Part shown: positions 43,727 through 55,500 of the stretch, in pieces
Layout: every line of letters begins with the position of its first letter
How positions within the stretch are numbered: the first letter of the stretch is position 1
NCBI GenBank assembly: GCA_030144725.1
Contig: JASKMD010000025.1
Location: forward strand, 3,515,716-3,579,715
DNA: 64,000 bases
Origin: Haematococcus lacustris
Lineage: Eukaryota > Chlorophyta > Chlorophyceae > Chlamydomonadales > Haematococcaceae
Reading direction: 5' to 3'
Translations under genes and position numbers: made by a program
Notes under the pieces: model-generated
Told to the model about the DNA's origin: nothing
The model's database searches: none
The model's input: the letters and a program-made list of their open reading frames with translations, nothing else

Positions 43727-44053
43727 CAGGCCATGCCAATTTGCATTCACCTGGCACTGAGCTGGCACCATTGCTGCTGCCACTGTGACTGCAGCCGCCA
43801 TTGCAATTGCTCTTGCCACAAACTGTTGCTGCACCCACACACACCGCACACTGCAGAAGTGATAAGTGGACATCATGCTCACACACATTTCAGAGATGCC
43901 GAGGGATGCAATCAGGATGTCCCAACATGGGGTTGGTAATCTTCATGCAAGTACTCTCTCAATACTGCACTGTTTTCATTAGCGTTTATCGCATTGGCAG
44001 CTGCGAATTACTGCGCGTCTCCTGGCAAGCGGCGCGTTACCTCTTGCGAGTAA

Positions 44054-44162
44054 GGCCATGCCGGCGCGAGCGATCGCGGACACACCTCAGCTGCTCACAA
44101 TCGATTGTTCTAGTGGTGAGTAGCGGCACCAATGACTGAGCTGCGCCTGCTATCGAGCAGGA
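44054..44162. repeat. Dispersed repeat, second copy at about 46922-47030
   Basis: Both copies share GGCCATGCC, ACACCTCAGCTGCTC, GTAGCGGCA and GCTGCGCC/ACTGCGCC blocks in the same order and orientation over about 105 bp. It probably marks two copies of one transposable element or a segmental duplication. Confidence 0.6.
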
Positions 44163-44545
44163 AGTACAATCAATGTTCAGCCCGCCAGGCTTGCTCGACG
44201 AGCCTTTCATTGGTGCAGGCGTTGTCGGAGGACCGTCGTTGGGCAAGTTGACACGCGACATTGCAGCGAGGTGCGAAAATGTTCGTTTCTCTCTAGCCGG
44301 CCATACAGAAAAAGGGACCCCCTTGCACAAACCGGCGTATTGTGAACCGACCACTGTGACTTTCCAGAATTTGCCGTGTCAACATTGTTCCTAACCCAAC
44401 GAAGCAGCTGTTGGAGAAGAAAGCAAAGCATTCCATCAACCAGGCTACTGGAGTTGGCGTGACCTAACTTTGCTGACTAGCCTACCCGGAACCCTTGCAG
44501 CCCGCCCCACCCCATCCCAGCCCCTCCCACCCCCTCCCAGCCCCA

Positions 44546-45497
44546 GGTCACCCCCGCCATTGGCTGCACCCCCGTGGCTCAAGAGATAAAAACTTTCTCA
44601 TTTCAGCACGGATGAGGCCGCCGATTGGTGCGATGGGCTGCTTATGGCCTAACTAGAGTGCAGCCAGCCCCAACGATTTGCCGGGTGGCTGGCCCCAACC
44701 CGCGACGGACAATTCAAATTTTCAGGTCAGCACGCGACAGTGCTGCTGCGTCCCAGCACGCATCGAAACCATCTCCCAAGCTGGGGGCGTGACCGCCACG
44801 GCGGATTGCTGATGAACCTGTGCCATGTGCAAGCTGCTGCCAAGTTGCAAATTGCAGGATGCTCTGATCATTGATGCCTGCGACTTCCGAGCAACCACGC
44901 GCAGCAAGAATTGGTCAAAAACATGTAGAAACTGAGCTGGGAAAAAGTTGACCGCCCACTCATGAAATGGCCCAAACATGATGACATCGCGCTTCTGTCC
45001 TGATTAGACGTTAGAAGCCCACACAAGGAGCAGGACAGAACTGGCAGTTTATCATTTGACGTCCTGGTTGGACAGTTATGGCGGCCGGAAAAAGTGCCCA
45101 TTTATGAAAATTTGACGGGGGGTGACGTGACACGAGTTGCACGCTGTTGTGGTGTAAGGACAGCCACAATACATAAAAGCACTCTCAAGCATATCAACAG
45201 CACTAAAACACATGTCAGGGGGGGTACTGCGCCCGACAAGAAATTCAAACATTTGAAAAACTAGGCCGCTGAGCGCGATAGCTGTTCTCTGACCACAGCC
45301 CCACTAAGCAGGCCATTCCCGGCACAATGCGACCAGAATTCTCAACACCCCCGCCCGCCCCGGCACAGGTGCACATCACCCCGAGCAGCCCGCTGGCTTC
45401 GCTTTGATGAGCTGCACCGCTCTGCGCAGGAATCGCTGTAAAACTCGTAAAGACTAGTAAGATTTTATCAGGGGTGCAGCCAATGGCGGGGGTGACC
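44546..45497. mobile_element. 0.95-kb element with perfect 27-bp terminal inverted repeats
   Basis: The sequence at 44546-44572 (starting GGTCACCCCCGCCATTGG) is the exact reverse complement of 45471-45497 (ending CCAATGGCGGGGGTGACC). Both ends sit in C-rich minisatellite of CCCCTCCCA units on the same strand, so the element appears inserted into that minisatellite. A direct repeat CCCAGCCCC next to each end may be the target-site duplication, but the flanking repeat makes this ambiguous. Inside, a short minus-strand frame (45101-44868) is not recognisable. It is probably a non-autonomous DNA transposon. Confidence 0.7.
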
Positions 45498-45712
45498 CCC
45501 AGCCCCGCCCTCCCACCCCCTCCCACCCCTAGCCCCACCCCTCCCACCCCCTCCCAGCCCCAGTCCCGCCCTCCCAGCCCCTCCCACCCCCAGCCCCACC
45601 CCTCTCACCCCCTCCCAGCCCCTCGCAGCCACAGCCCCGCCCTTCCACCCTTTCCCAGCCCCAGCCCCGCCCCTCCCACCCCCTCCCAGCCCCTCCCAAC
45701 ACCAGCCTAGAA
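45498..45712. repeat. CCCCTCCCA C-rich minisatellite
   Basis: Irregular units of CCCCTCCCACC and CCTCCCAGCCCC over about 215 bp. A shorter stretch of the same sequence lies at about 44500-44545, on the other side of the TIR element. Confidence 0.85.
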
Positions 45713-45737
45713 GCACAGCTGCGCAAGTGCCTCCCCT

Positions 45738-46223
45738 ATGGTTCGCAGCCGGCGGCGTGCTAAATACGTAGCCCAAATAGTATCACCAAGGGCTGCTCAT
45801 TTGCACAGTCCCAGTGGCTTGACAGCCACAGCAAGGAAGGCTGAGGCTATCGCTGAGGAGGTGCAGGCCGAGCAGCAGGCGGCTGGTGCTGGTGCCGCCC
45901 CTGGGCTGCCCACCCCTCCTGCAGCCCCCCCCTGGCAGCAGGTGGCAGCTGGTGCTAGTGCCTCCCTATCTCCTCCATCTGAGCAGCAGGGGGCCAAAGC
46001 GGAGCTGGACACGAGCTCGACACGCAAGCGGCGGGCAGGCGGGAGGGATCGGACCCAACATGTCGAGCAAGGTAACATAGCAATGGCTACACACCTTGTG
46101 ATGCATTACAGAGTGGCCAGGCCAACAGTACTGCTCACGAAGGGGTCAAGCATCGCAGCAGCCTTGCATGTTTCCGAGCATGGGTGGAGGGGCGTCTTTA
46201 CATCGCTTTGGCGTGCCATGTGA
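45738..46223 (+). CDS. Hypothetical basic protein, 161 aa
   Basis: Begins MVRSRRRAKYVAQIVSPRAA, then an Ala/Pro/Gln-rich middle and a basic patch TSSTRKRRAGGRDRTQHVEQ. A good donor (GAGCAAG/GTAACA at 46071) suggests the real coding part stops there and splices onward; I could not follow it. It may be host, or the start of a transposon gene. Family unknown. Confidence 0.25.
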   Translation: MVRSRRRAKYVAQIVSPRAAHLHSPSGLTATARKAEAIAEEVQAEQQAAGAGAAPGLPTPPAAPPWQQVAAGASASLSPPSEQQGAKAELDTSSTRKRRAGGRDRTQHVEQGNIAMATHLVMHYRVARPTVLLTKGSSIAAALHVSEHGWRGVFTSLWRAM

Positions 46224-47527
46224 ATCATTTTGACTGCGGCGGTTGTTCCTCACTGTGTGCAGGTGCTCCTGGGCCACGTCGGTCGCGGCGATCTCTCGCG
46301 ACGAGGCCCGCATGAGCAAAACTGGCATGAGTTTGAATGCCAAGATTTGAGCCGCCATAGCACTCAGCACAGTGCACAGTATTTAATGATACAAGCTGCA
46401 CCGCATAGCTGGCGGAGTCCTCTATCCAGTGATGAGCTAAACATAAATAGAATCCACGTGGCTGAGACGCGGCGTCGTTTTGATTACCAGGGGTCGGTTT
46501 CCTGCCATTTTCTGTTAGTTGGGGTCGGCTGAGATGCAAAGCGGACATCATGCAAGCATGCGTACATCATTAGTACACACATTGCAAGTGGACTTGGACG
46601 TGCATTGTTTTGTTTGGCGGCATGCGGGCTTGCTTGACTGGCTGTCTATCGGGCTGGATTTTGAAAGAAATGTGGTGTGGCCGGAGGCCGCACATACATA
46701 TGTTGCCTGCTGCCCGTCCGATGGGGGACGGGCCCACTGCCCTAGTGACATGCAACTTTGTAACAACGTAATCACAAGCCAATTCTCTTGTAATTACGTG
46801 CAACATACATATGCATACACACGTAAATACATAACCACACGGCGTAAGTAACTCTGTAACATTGAAATTCTGAATCATCTGCGTCTTTGGGCCATTTGTA
46901 ACTCTGCATCACCTGCGTTTAAAGGCCATGCCAGTGCAAGCTATCACGGATACACCTCAGCTGCTCCCTGCGCACTAATGGTAGGTAGCGGCATTATCAA
47001 GCGAACTGCGCCCGGCATCGACCCGGAAGTCTCTGCTCCGTGAGCTCCATCGCTGCAAGTAAGCTCCATCGCTCCAGAAATTTGCAGTGATGTGCATTTC
47101 TCTAAACAATGATCATACTTTGAATTGGCTCATTCATCAAAAACAAAAGTGATGGGGTTGATGTACGCAAACTTGCAAGCGCATTCATGCTTATGGTGTG
47201 AATGATCGGCATGAATGCTTCACCACCCGCAGCTGCCTGCAACATGCGGCTCATGTACACAACCGATGCAGCGCTGGGTGGAGCATGGGGTTGGTCTAGA
47301 AGGTGGTGGTGGTCGGTGGGTGAAGGCACAGCAGGTTGGAGAGGCTATGGGAGACCATGCGAGTTATGCCACAAGCACCAAACATTCCCTATATCTCCCT
47401 GTGACCGAGATCCCTATTCGTCGAATTGGCAGCGTTTGGATTTTCCATGGCCTGTGGGGGCAGTTGTGAGTGCGGCGAATGGGAGGAGGCATCTCAGGAC
47501 GCATGCTTGCCCGTGCAAGTTGCTTAG
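46224..47527. other. Intergenic, no gene seen
   Basis: Contains the second copy of the 44.05-kb repeat at about 46922-47030 and an AT-richer patch around 46750-46850. No convincing exon. Confidence 0.4.
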
Positions 47528-47548
47528 GCTGTAGCTGAGGTAAGCGGA

Positions 47549-47908
47549 GTGTGCCAGCCGAAAGCAAGTGTGCACAAGGAGTACCCTGAGCATGAGTATT
47601 AGCGGGTGCGAGGCAAGCCACCCAAGGCCCAGAAGCAGCAGCAGCAGCAGCCTGTTGAGGAACAGTAGTGTGTGCCCTCCATTGAGCTGTCATCAGCTTA
47701 CATTTAGCGCATGTTTGTCATGCCAACTCTACACTATAGCCCTCAGGGGTCAGGCAATACTATAGGTGGTAGGCACTCATGCACCATGTTCATGTGCATT
47801 GGGTTCAGTCCACACAGTCCCTGAACACCGTTTGAGTAGTCTCGCTAGTGGTCTCTAGTGGTCCCTAGTGGTTTGGCTCAAATGGAGGCCCTAGTGAGGG
47901 ACAAGGGG
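47549..47908 (+). mobile_element. Fanzor element 3' fragment (type-A tail) with probable TSD
   Basis: Starts inside the last coding segment (GTGCCAGCC; AAGGAGTACCCTGAGCATG), passes TAG at about 47667 and ends with the type-A tail CCTAGTGAGGGACAAGGGG. The flanks GCTGTAGCTGAGGTAA (47528-47543) and GCTGTTGCTGAGGCAA (47909-47924) match at 14 of 16 positions, a probable aged target-site duplication. The copy is therefore a 5'-truncated insertion of about 360 bp. Confidence 0.75.
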
Positions 47909-47924
47909 GCTGTTGCTGAGGCAA

Positions 47925-48530
47925 ATATACACCATGGATCGCATGGCAAGCACATTGACAGAGCACAAGAAACAAACTAATACTGATCTGATCACTGTCC
48001 AACCCCCCAAGGTAACAGCCTCATACTACCGTGATAACCTGTGACCTTCGATTGATGATCTTTCTCTGCCGAGTGGGGCCAGTGGCAGCAACCAGGTCAG
48101 GCCGTCGGTACTCAAGCTCGGACTGCAGCCACATGTCATGCGCCATGCACAAGCAACTGTGGTCACTGCAGTGAGGTGAAGCTACCTGCAAATACAGCTT
48201 GTGTGAACCCACAACCAACAGCAAGCAGGAATGTTGTGGGTTTGAGCTCACGCAACTGTGTCAGGAGGCATGTACACCTCAGCTATGTGTGTGCCTACAC
48301 GCCGACACTGGCACGCTAACCCTGGTGTTGGTCACAATAACTAGTGCGGGATCAATGGGAGGTGCAGTAGCAGAGAGGGGTGCAGAGTCATCAACACGGT
48401 AAGGATGGTCAGCTGTGACAGGTCACCAGGCCTACAAAAGCGGCAGTCCTGTGCTGCCGGACCAGCCCCAGGTCCTTCTCACTCTCCTGACTCAATACAT
48501 GCTGGAGCTGTGATTGTGGCACATGCAGCT
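47925..48530. other. Intergenic, no gene seen
   Basis: No convincing coding or repeat structure. Confidence 0.4.
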
Positions 48531-49620
48531 ACCTGTGCCAGACTCTGACTTTGGCTCTCAGTCAAACTCACATTCTGATTGTGAGCCCATGAAAACTCAC
48601 AACCTCATTCTGAGCCAGAGTCTGTGTCAGGACCAGCCTGCCAGCCCACCCTCAGGCCACCCAGCGACCCATGATGCGGCCCTCTGCCCCCAGCACCAGC
48701 TGGGCCACCCCTGCCCCTTGACAGTGAAGACCACCTGATGCTGTGGCAGCTGAAGGACTTTTGCAGGTGATTACCAAAACCGATTATATGAAAGTCTACA
48801 GCCAGCTGCAGTGCGCGAGGGGCAGGCGCAAGGGGCAGCACCCCAATCCTATCCTCAAGCCTATTGTTGACGACCCCAGCAACCAGGCCCTGCTGGCCGA
48901 GCTGCAGTAGTCGGGCAGCACCACGCTTACGGGGGACCACACCACCATTAGGCGGTCAGCATGTTGCAACACTTCTCTGATGCAGGCAAGCAGTGATGCT
49001 GTGTGGATGAGGCCGACATGGCCTGGCCTGCCCTAACCTCCTGACCATGTGCAAGGTCAGGCAATAGTGCAGGTGCAAGGCACCCTTGCTATGTGCGTGG
49101 GAACACATCTCCATACAGACAAATACTAACCATAGTGGGTGGTGACTCATGACTCAGCCTTTGCGTCAGTACTTGCTGCCCTCCAGGCAGATGAGGGAGG
49201 TGCTGATACCAAGGCTGGTTAGACTGGTTAGGCAACAATCATTGCTCCTGGCCAAGGCAAGGGCAAGGCCGCCGAAACCTTGCAGCCAGGCAGGTTGGTA
49301 GACAAGGTCTACAAAGCAGCCCTGAACATGAAACGCATTGGGGAAAGCTAGTGGCGCCCACTGGAGCTGTGGTCCTGGCAGGACCTGAGTAAGCTGCACT
49401 TATGAGCAAGGGGTGCCCGGAGCTGGGCTACAAGCGGCTGTGAGGCCGCCCACCCAAGGCCTAGCAGCAGCAGACTGTGGCACAACATTGTAGCCCCACC
49501 CTAGAGCTGTTTTAGGGGAAGTTGGCGCATGTTTGTCATGCCAATCTGCCTGGCTGCCTCCTAAGGGGCTAGGCAGCAACACAGGGTGTAGGCACCTGCA
49601 TTCTCAGGGACTGGAACTGA
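48531..49620 (+). pseudogene. Old, degenerate Fanzor-family copy
   Basis: Scattered blocks match copy 1 in the same order: GGGCCACCC(C/A)TGCCCCTTGAC at about 48700, the N-terminal block GACGACCCCAGCAACCAGG at about 48870, the GCAGCACCACGCTTACGGGG block at about 48915, and near the end CTGAACATGAAACGCATTGG (RuvC-III downstream) at about 49321. The sequence has many stops and frameshifts and lacks the central nuclease part. Its tail differs from types A and B (GGGGCTAGGCAGCAACACAG), suggesting an older subfamily. Confidence 0.65.
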
Positions 49621-50394
49621 TCAAGGCATGGCTCCCCAGCCTGCAGTGCCTCCGCGCCTCACCCCCCCTCACGGCTTGAGCGATGCAAGCTAAGTGCGAA
49701 GAGTGCCAGCAGAATCCGAAGCTAGTGCATGATTTGCCTGCCTGTAGCCTTGCAGCAAGAGGCACTGAGCAGGAGGAGTCAGTAAGAGCGTCCATGGCCT
49801 TGCCCACAAAGCAACACATGCGGGCTTCTGAAGAGCTTGAACATGTCAAGCAGCCTGTTGCCTGCTGCGCAGTGAACATGCAGTGAGAAGGAAGAGCAAG
49901 TAGCAACCGTTTGAGCTGTGCTTGTTGCACATGCAGCTACCTATTATTCACTAGTGGTGACCCTGCACTGGATTGCGCACATGCAGCGTTTGTAACGCAG
50001 GTAAACATTGTACAGGCAAACCAAAAACCGCCAGTATAGGGACCATGTGTAGAGCACCTGTTGCCCACTGGGATGATAGGACTGCTTGCTGTTACACGTG
50101 CTGTTAGCTTGGTTGTGCCTTGCTTGCTGTCGTTAGTGAGAATGGATACAGTCGCGAAGTACCATCTACTACAGAGCGAGACAAAGGGCAAGAAGCGCAA
50201 GGGCGCGGATGAGCCCAAACAGCCCAAACCCAAGGTCCCCAAGCCAAAGCCCAAGGGCTATGTTTGGCGGGGTAGGACCCACATGCCTTGGTGCTTAAGG
50301 GCAGCAGTTAGGGGTGTGTTGGTGAAGTGGGTGAACATGGTCCCGCATGACAGTTGCAAGACAAGCGCAAGGAATGTTCTAGCAAGCAGCTCAC
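49621..50394. other. Downstream of prolyl 4-hydroxylase; unassigned frames
   Basis: A short plus-strand frame (49683-49886, KCEECQQNPKLVHD) and a Lys-rich one (50142-50266, SETKGKKRKGADEPKQPKPK) are visible but match nothing I know. The remaining 3' exon or UTR of the prolyl 4-hydroxylase gene should lie here. Confidence 0.3.
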
Positions 50395-52497
50395 CTGGTT
50401 GAAGGCAAGATAGCCTACTGCCTGCCGGTTGCGCATGTAGCAGGTAGTGTCGCCAGGAGTGGAACATTCGGTGCACACCCGGCAAGATTTCATGCAGTTG
50501 CCAACCTGGAAGCAGGCAGGCAGTTGATCCATTGGAAAGAAAGCAGATCAGGTTGCTATTGCTCTTGGCTATGGCTTGCTGCTGCCTGGTGCCCACCTGA
50601 GCTGCACTAAAGGGCCCTTAGTGCTGTCAGCACTACATCGCTGATCATGGACCTTGCTCAGCTCAGATCATACCAGCGACTGTGCCCTTTGGGAGTGCCC
50701 TTTGGAGGTGCGAGAATGAGTGACATTGACATGTGCATGGGAACTCCACACAGGAAAAAACACCGCTTTGTAGTGGTTCACAATTATTGTGTTCGACTGC
50801 AATGAAGGCTCAAGGTTGAGGGCCAAGGTGCTGCCTGGTGTCCACAAACTAAGATCTCTCTTTTCCCGATCCCGTCTCACCACTAGTGGTCCGCCTTTCT
50901 GCACAAGAAGCAGCAGGGTGCAATTGAGGGGTTGGTCAGCAAGCATGGGGAAGAGAGTAGCATGGCGATGCAGGTACTGCTCACACCTACCATGAATACT
51001 GAGTTCCTCTCGCACTCTCCAGCCGCTGCCCACTTTGGACACTGATCTGAGCCGTCTGTGCAAAAGCCAGGGTCTTGAAACGGAGGGTTGACACGGAACT
51101 TGTTACTGCTTGGGTTGTACTCCTCCTGCAAGGCACCACATTCCACATCATGCAGCCAATGTGCCCGCAAATGCCTATGTGAACAGGGCCAGAGCCCACA
51201 AGCATCCAAGTTACCTGCCCGCTGTGGGAGCAGAGCATATCACTGGGGTGGGCGGGTGGGTATCACGTAGCTGGGCTGCAAGGGATGGGCAAACTCTAAC
51301 CATGCAGCCAAATTATTTAATTATTGATGGAGTGGGAGCCACTGGCACTCACTGGGCGGAAGGGCTTGGTGTGGATCCTGTGAGCACACAGGAGCAAAGC
51401 AGTCCAATGAGTCAGCAGTCAGCAGTGTGGTCGACGGCCACAGGGCTGCAACCAGCGCTACTGTGGTAATGCCTGCGACCCTTACACCTGACTGTTGCTC
51501 GTCATGTAAGCCGCCCTAGAGCCTCCAATGCGACAGAGGCATGGTGTCATGGCCATGGTGTCATGGTGTCATGCCATGCCATAGCAGCAATGCCAAAGGG
51601 TGGATCTGGCTGTAGCTTGTATCCACAGCTGGCAGTGCTGGCACATCAGCCCAGGCTCACAGGGGTGCTTTGACTGCGCTGTCAGCTAAAAGCTGCATAT
51701 GGGCTTGCAGCCCTGGCTTACAGTCCTATAGCCCTGTCACAGGGTCCAGGCAGTAGTGTAGGTGGGAGACACCCATGCCATGTGCAAAGGAGTAGAGATC
51801 CTCCATACAGACAATACCCCTTCTCCAGCGAGAGTTCCCAATAAACGCAGGCTTTGTGTTGGCCCTTGTTGCCCGCTGGGCTGCTGAGGGGGTTGCTGAT
51901 GGGTGGATGATGGTCATGACAGCTGCAACGTGAGGAACGCGTGCAGGTGCTCACCATGTGGTGGTGGTCCACTTAGAGCCCACCAGCACAGGGCAGCCCT
52001 CATGTGTGGATGCAGGGTCCATGGTGCTCCCATCTGGGTGGGTTGACCAGAACAGCAGGCCATCGCCACGCCGCGGCTTGACAGCCACATGCCCCTGTGC
52101 AGGCAGGTAAGCTGTAGCCTGTCGAAACATCACGTCGGAGCAGCATATCAGTTTGGCCGTCCACCCACAGAGACGTGCAAAGCTATATCACAAGTACACA
52201 CACACACCCATGAAGCTGCAGGGCCACATTGCAGCAAGTTGGAGAGCGCTCCTTCCATGTAGGGGTGGCACTTTGCAGGTGGTTTTTGTGCTTGGCAGGC
52301 TGTTGTGCAAGGCAGCAGAGGGCAGATCTCAGGGGTGAGCCAGGGTGGATAAAAGGCCTCATGCTGCCATAATTTGCAGAGGACAGCAACAAGCAAGCTT
52401 GCCTTGGCACACGAGGAAAACTCGGCGCCATACGTCTGTTCCAATTGTGGATGCGCCCACTGCAATCACCAGCACAAACGCGGTTCAGTTTCCTTTG

Positions 52498-52539
<42 letters not shown>

Positions 52540-55500
52540 TGCTTGACATTCGTGGATATGGGGTCTTATCTACCAGTTCAGGCTTGCTTCATGGGGGCAC
52601 GCTAGGCCTTACAGCTTTGGCACAACTCATACCACTCGTTGCCTGCCAGGCCAGCAGCCTACACTGGCGCCTGGGCCACACAGTTGAAGGTCGAGGGCAC
52701 ACCACCCAAGGGCCTGCGTGGTACCGCGTCTGCCTGCCCTGCCCAGCCAGCCATGCTGGGCCCCGTGGCAAGCAGAAGCTGCTTCACAATGCCAGAGCTG
52801 GGCATGCGGTCAACATAGCCCAGCCAATGCAGCCTGCGCTCTTATAGTAGTGTATGTCATAGGTGTACTGCACTGCAATGCAGTTGTATGCTATAGGCTG
52901 AGGCAGATGCACCGAGCTTGGCACAATCCATTGGCATAAGCTTTGCCTCGCATGGCACCTGCCTGGGAGCGCTCAGGGAAAGCTGTCTCACCGCCCTCCG
53001 TTGCATCTGCAAGAGATAAAGGAGCAGCGGCAATCTCGACTGCTCCCCTGTGCTTACTGCAGCAGGAGACTGTGTGGAGCCATTGCTGACCCCTGCCAGC
53101 GTGTCCCAGGAGAGCTGTATGCTGCTTCCTGCTGCAATGCCCACCGCTCAAGTACAACAGCAGCGTTGCCATCCGCGGAGAGTCTTCTGACAATGAATCT
53201 TGGTGGCGGTGGTAGTACTGCATGGCAAGTAGGGGGTTCGCTGAAGCCAGGCATGGAAAGTTACAACAGGAGAGGACCATGCATGTTGAGGTGTGCAGCA
53301 CCATGCAGTGAGCTGCTTCCGTGCAATGAGGTACATCTGTCCATGCACAGCAAGGCATGGGCCATGCCCCAAGCAGCTGAGCAGCCCCTGCTAGACTATT
53401 GAGGATCATGGGGGTGGGAAAGGGAAGCAAGTGGAGATCCTTGAGCGCATGCATCACCATAAGGGGGCCAGAGACAGGAGCAGCAGAAGCCTGTCGAGCA
53501 GTTGAGAAGCCTCTCAACCTGATGCATGAGCGCACCTGCCCAACACCATACCGCAGCACTTGCATATCTTCTTGGTGCAGCACAGGGGCGTGTGTGTACA
53601 GGGCAATGCGGTCTTGAATGGCTTGCATGATGCTGTCCTGATACCTGCATGCAGGAAGGCAGCAGGTACGCAAGGGTGATTGAGAAGCGAACGCGTCAGT
53701 ACAGTTATGTGAGCATGGTAGGCATGCATCAGCTGCCTTTGGCCAGCCTGGAGCTAGCGATATGTCATGTCAGTGCGGGGAAGGGTGCAGTCACCCAGGA
53801 ACCCCCATGCAGACACATTTCCACCAGGCAACCGCACAGCCAGCACTCAGCAAACCCCTGCCGACCATAGCTGCCATTGTACATGGAGCGCATTGGGGAC
53901 GGCATGTGGCACCCATTGGGGCTGAGCTGGTGACCAGAGCAGCTGGAGTTGTTTGCCAAGGGCAGGGAGTACCCTGGGCTGGTGTGCAAGCGAGCACGTA
54001 AGCACCCAAGGCCTAGCAGGAGGTGTAGCATGGCAGTGGCACGAGTAAGGCTCACGCAACATATCATCAATGGTTAAAAAAGCCTATTTGTTACAGCCCC
54101 ACCTTCAGCACCTTGGCCCTCAACCATGAGCCTTCATTGCAGTCGAACACACTAAGTGTGGACCACTACAAGGCCCCACCTTCAGCACCTGGCAGCGGCC
54201 AGCTTAGCCGGCTCCTCCTTGATGGCCTACCTCAAGCACATCGCCAACACCCTGATCAATTGGGATGCAATGTGGGAGGGATTAACTGGACCCTAAGAGG
54301 GCTTGACAGCGGTCCGCTGTGTACAGGAGCAAACAGCGGGCATCAAAGAAGTTCTTGAGGCAGTGGATGTAGGCATCCCTGCTGTTGGGAAGTGGTGGCA
54401 CTACAAAACCTGAGCTGCTGTTCCATGCCTAAACGATCATACCAGCGACTGTGCCCATGCGGTGCATGTGTGCAGGCACCTGGAGCAGTGGCAGCAGCCC
54501 CCCACCACACCCGTGGCAGGGCAGCCAAAGCGTGACAGGCGTAGGGTAGGCCCTAGGGTCCTGACCTGCCCACCCCCCTTCACCCTCACCCCCTTGGCCA
54601 GGGCAGGGCTGCACTTCATCAAGGTGGACAGCAGGGTGTTGCACGGGGTGTGCAAGCAGCTGGGGCTCAGGCGGGAGACAGTGCCGGTGTTCACTTCAGA
54701 GCCAGCCCGTAGCCAGCATTGGAACAGGTGGTTTAGCACGAAGCAGCTGGCCAACCAGGGGTTTGAGTTCGAGAGGACGGTGGAGACTGATGGTGTCAGT
54801 GTGTGTGTGCACTACACCCGCCCCCTCCCAACCCCTCCTGCGCCACCCTCAGCAGCAGGCCCCTCCAGCAGCAACAGCAGCCCAGTGGCAGCCCCAGGTG
54901 CAGCAGCTGTAGCGGCTCATGAGTTGGGACTGCCCCACATTGGCAAGGGCCTAGCCGAGCAGCGTGAGTTTGTGTTCAATCCAGCCACTCAGATTGGGGT
55001 GGGCATCGACCCCGGCGTCACCCAGGCAGTCAGCGCAGCCTCAGGGGTGCGAGAATGAGTGACAAGCCAGCTGCTGGCAGACCAGCTGCGCCGGTGGAAG
55101 CTGACCAAGGGCCAGGTCAAGCATGGCAGTGGCCTGAACAATGCCCGTCGTGACACTGAGCGGTGGCTCGCACCGATCAAGCCCCACCTCCAGCACCTGG
55201 CAGCAGCCAGCTCAGCCGGCACCTCCCTGGTGGCCAACCTGAAGCACATCACCGTCACCCTGGCCACCTGGGATGCGGTGTGGGAGGTGTACCTGGACCC
55301 CAAGTGGGCAGAGCAGCGGCTGGGGCTGTACGGAGCTCAGGACCGGACACTGGAGCAGTTCTTCAAGAAGGTGAGGGTGGGTAGGTGTGAGGGAGGGAGG
55401 GTAAGGGACTGGGAGGTGGTGGGTTGGTCAAGAAATAAGAGAGAACTTGACTGTGTCATGCCTAACCTGGTGCCACCATGTCAGCCACCATGTGTGTGCC

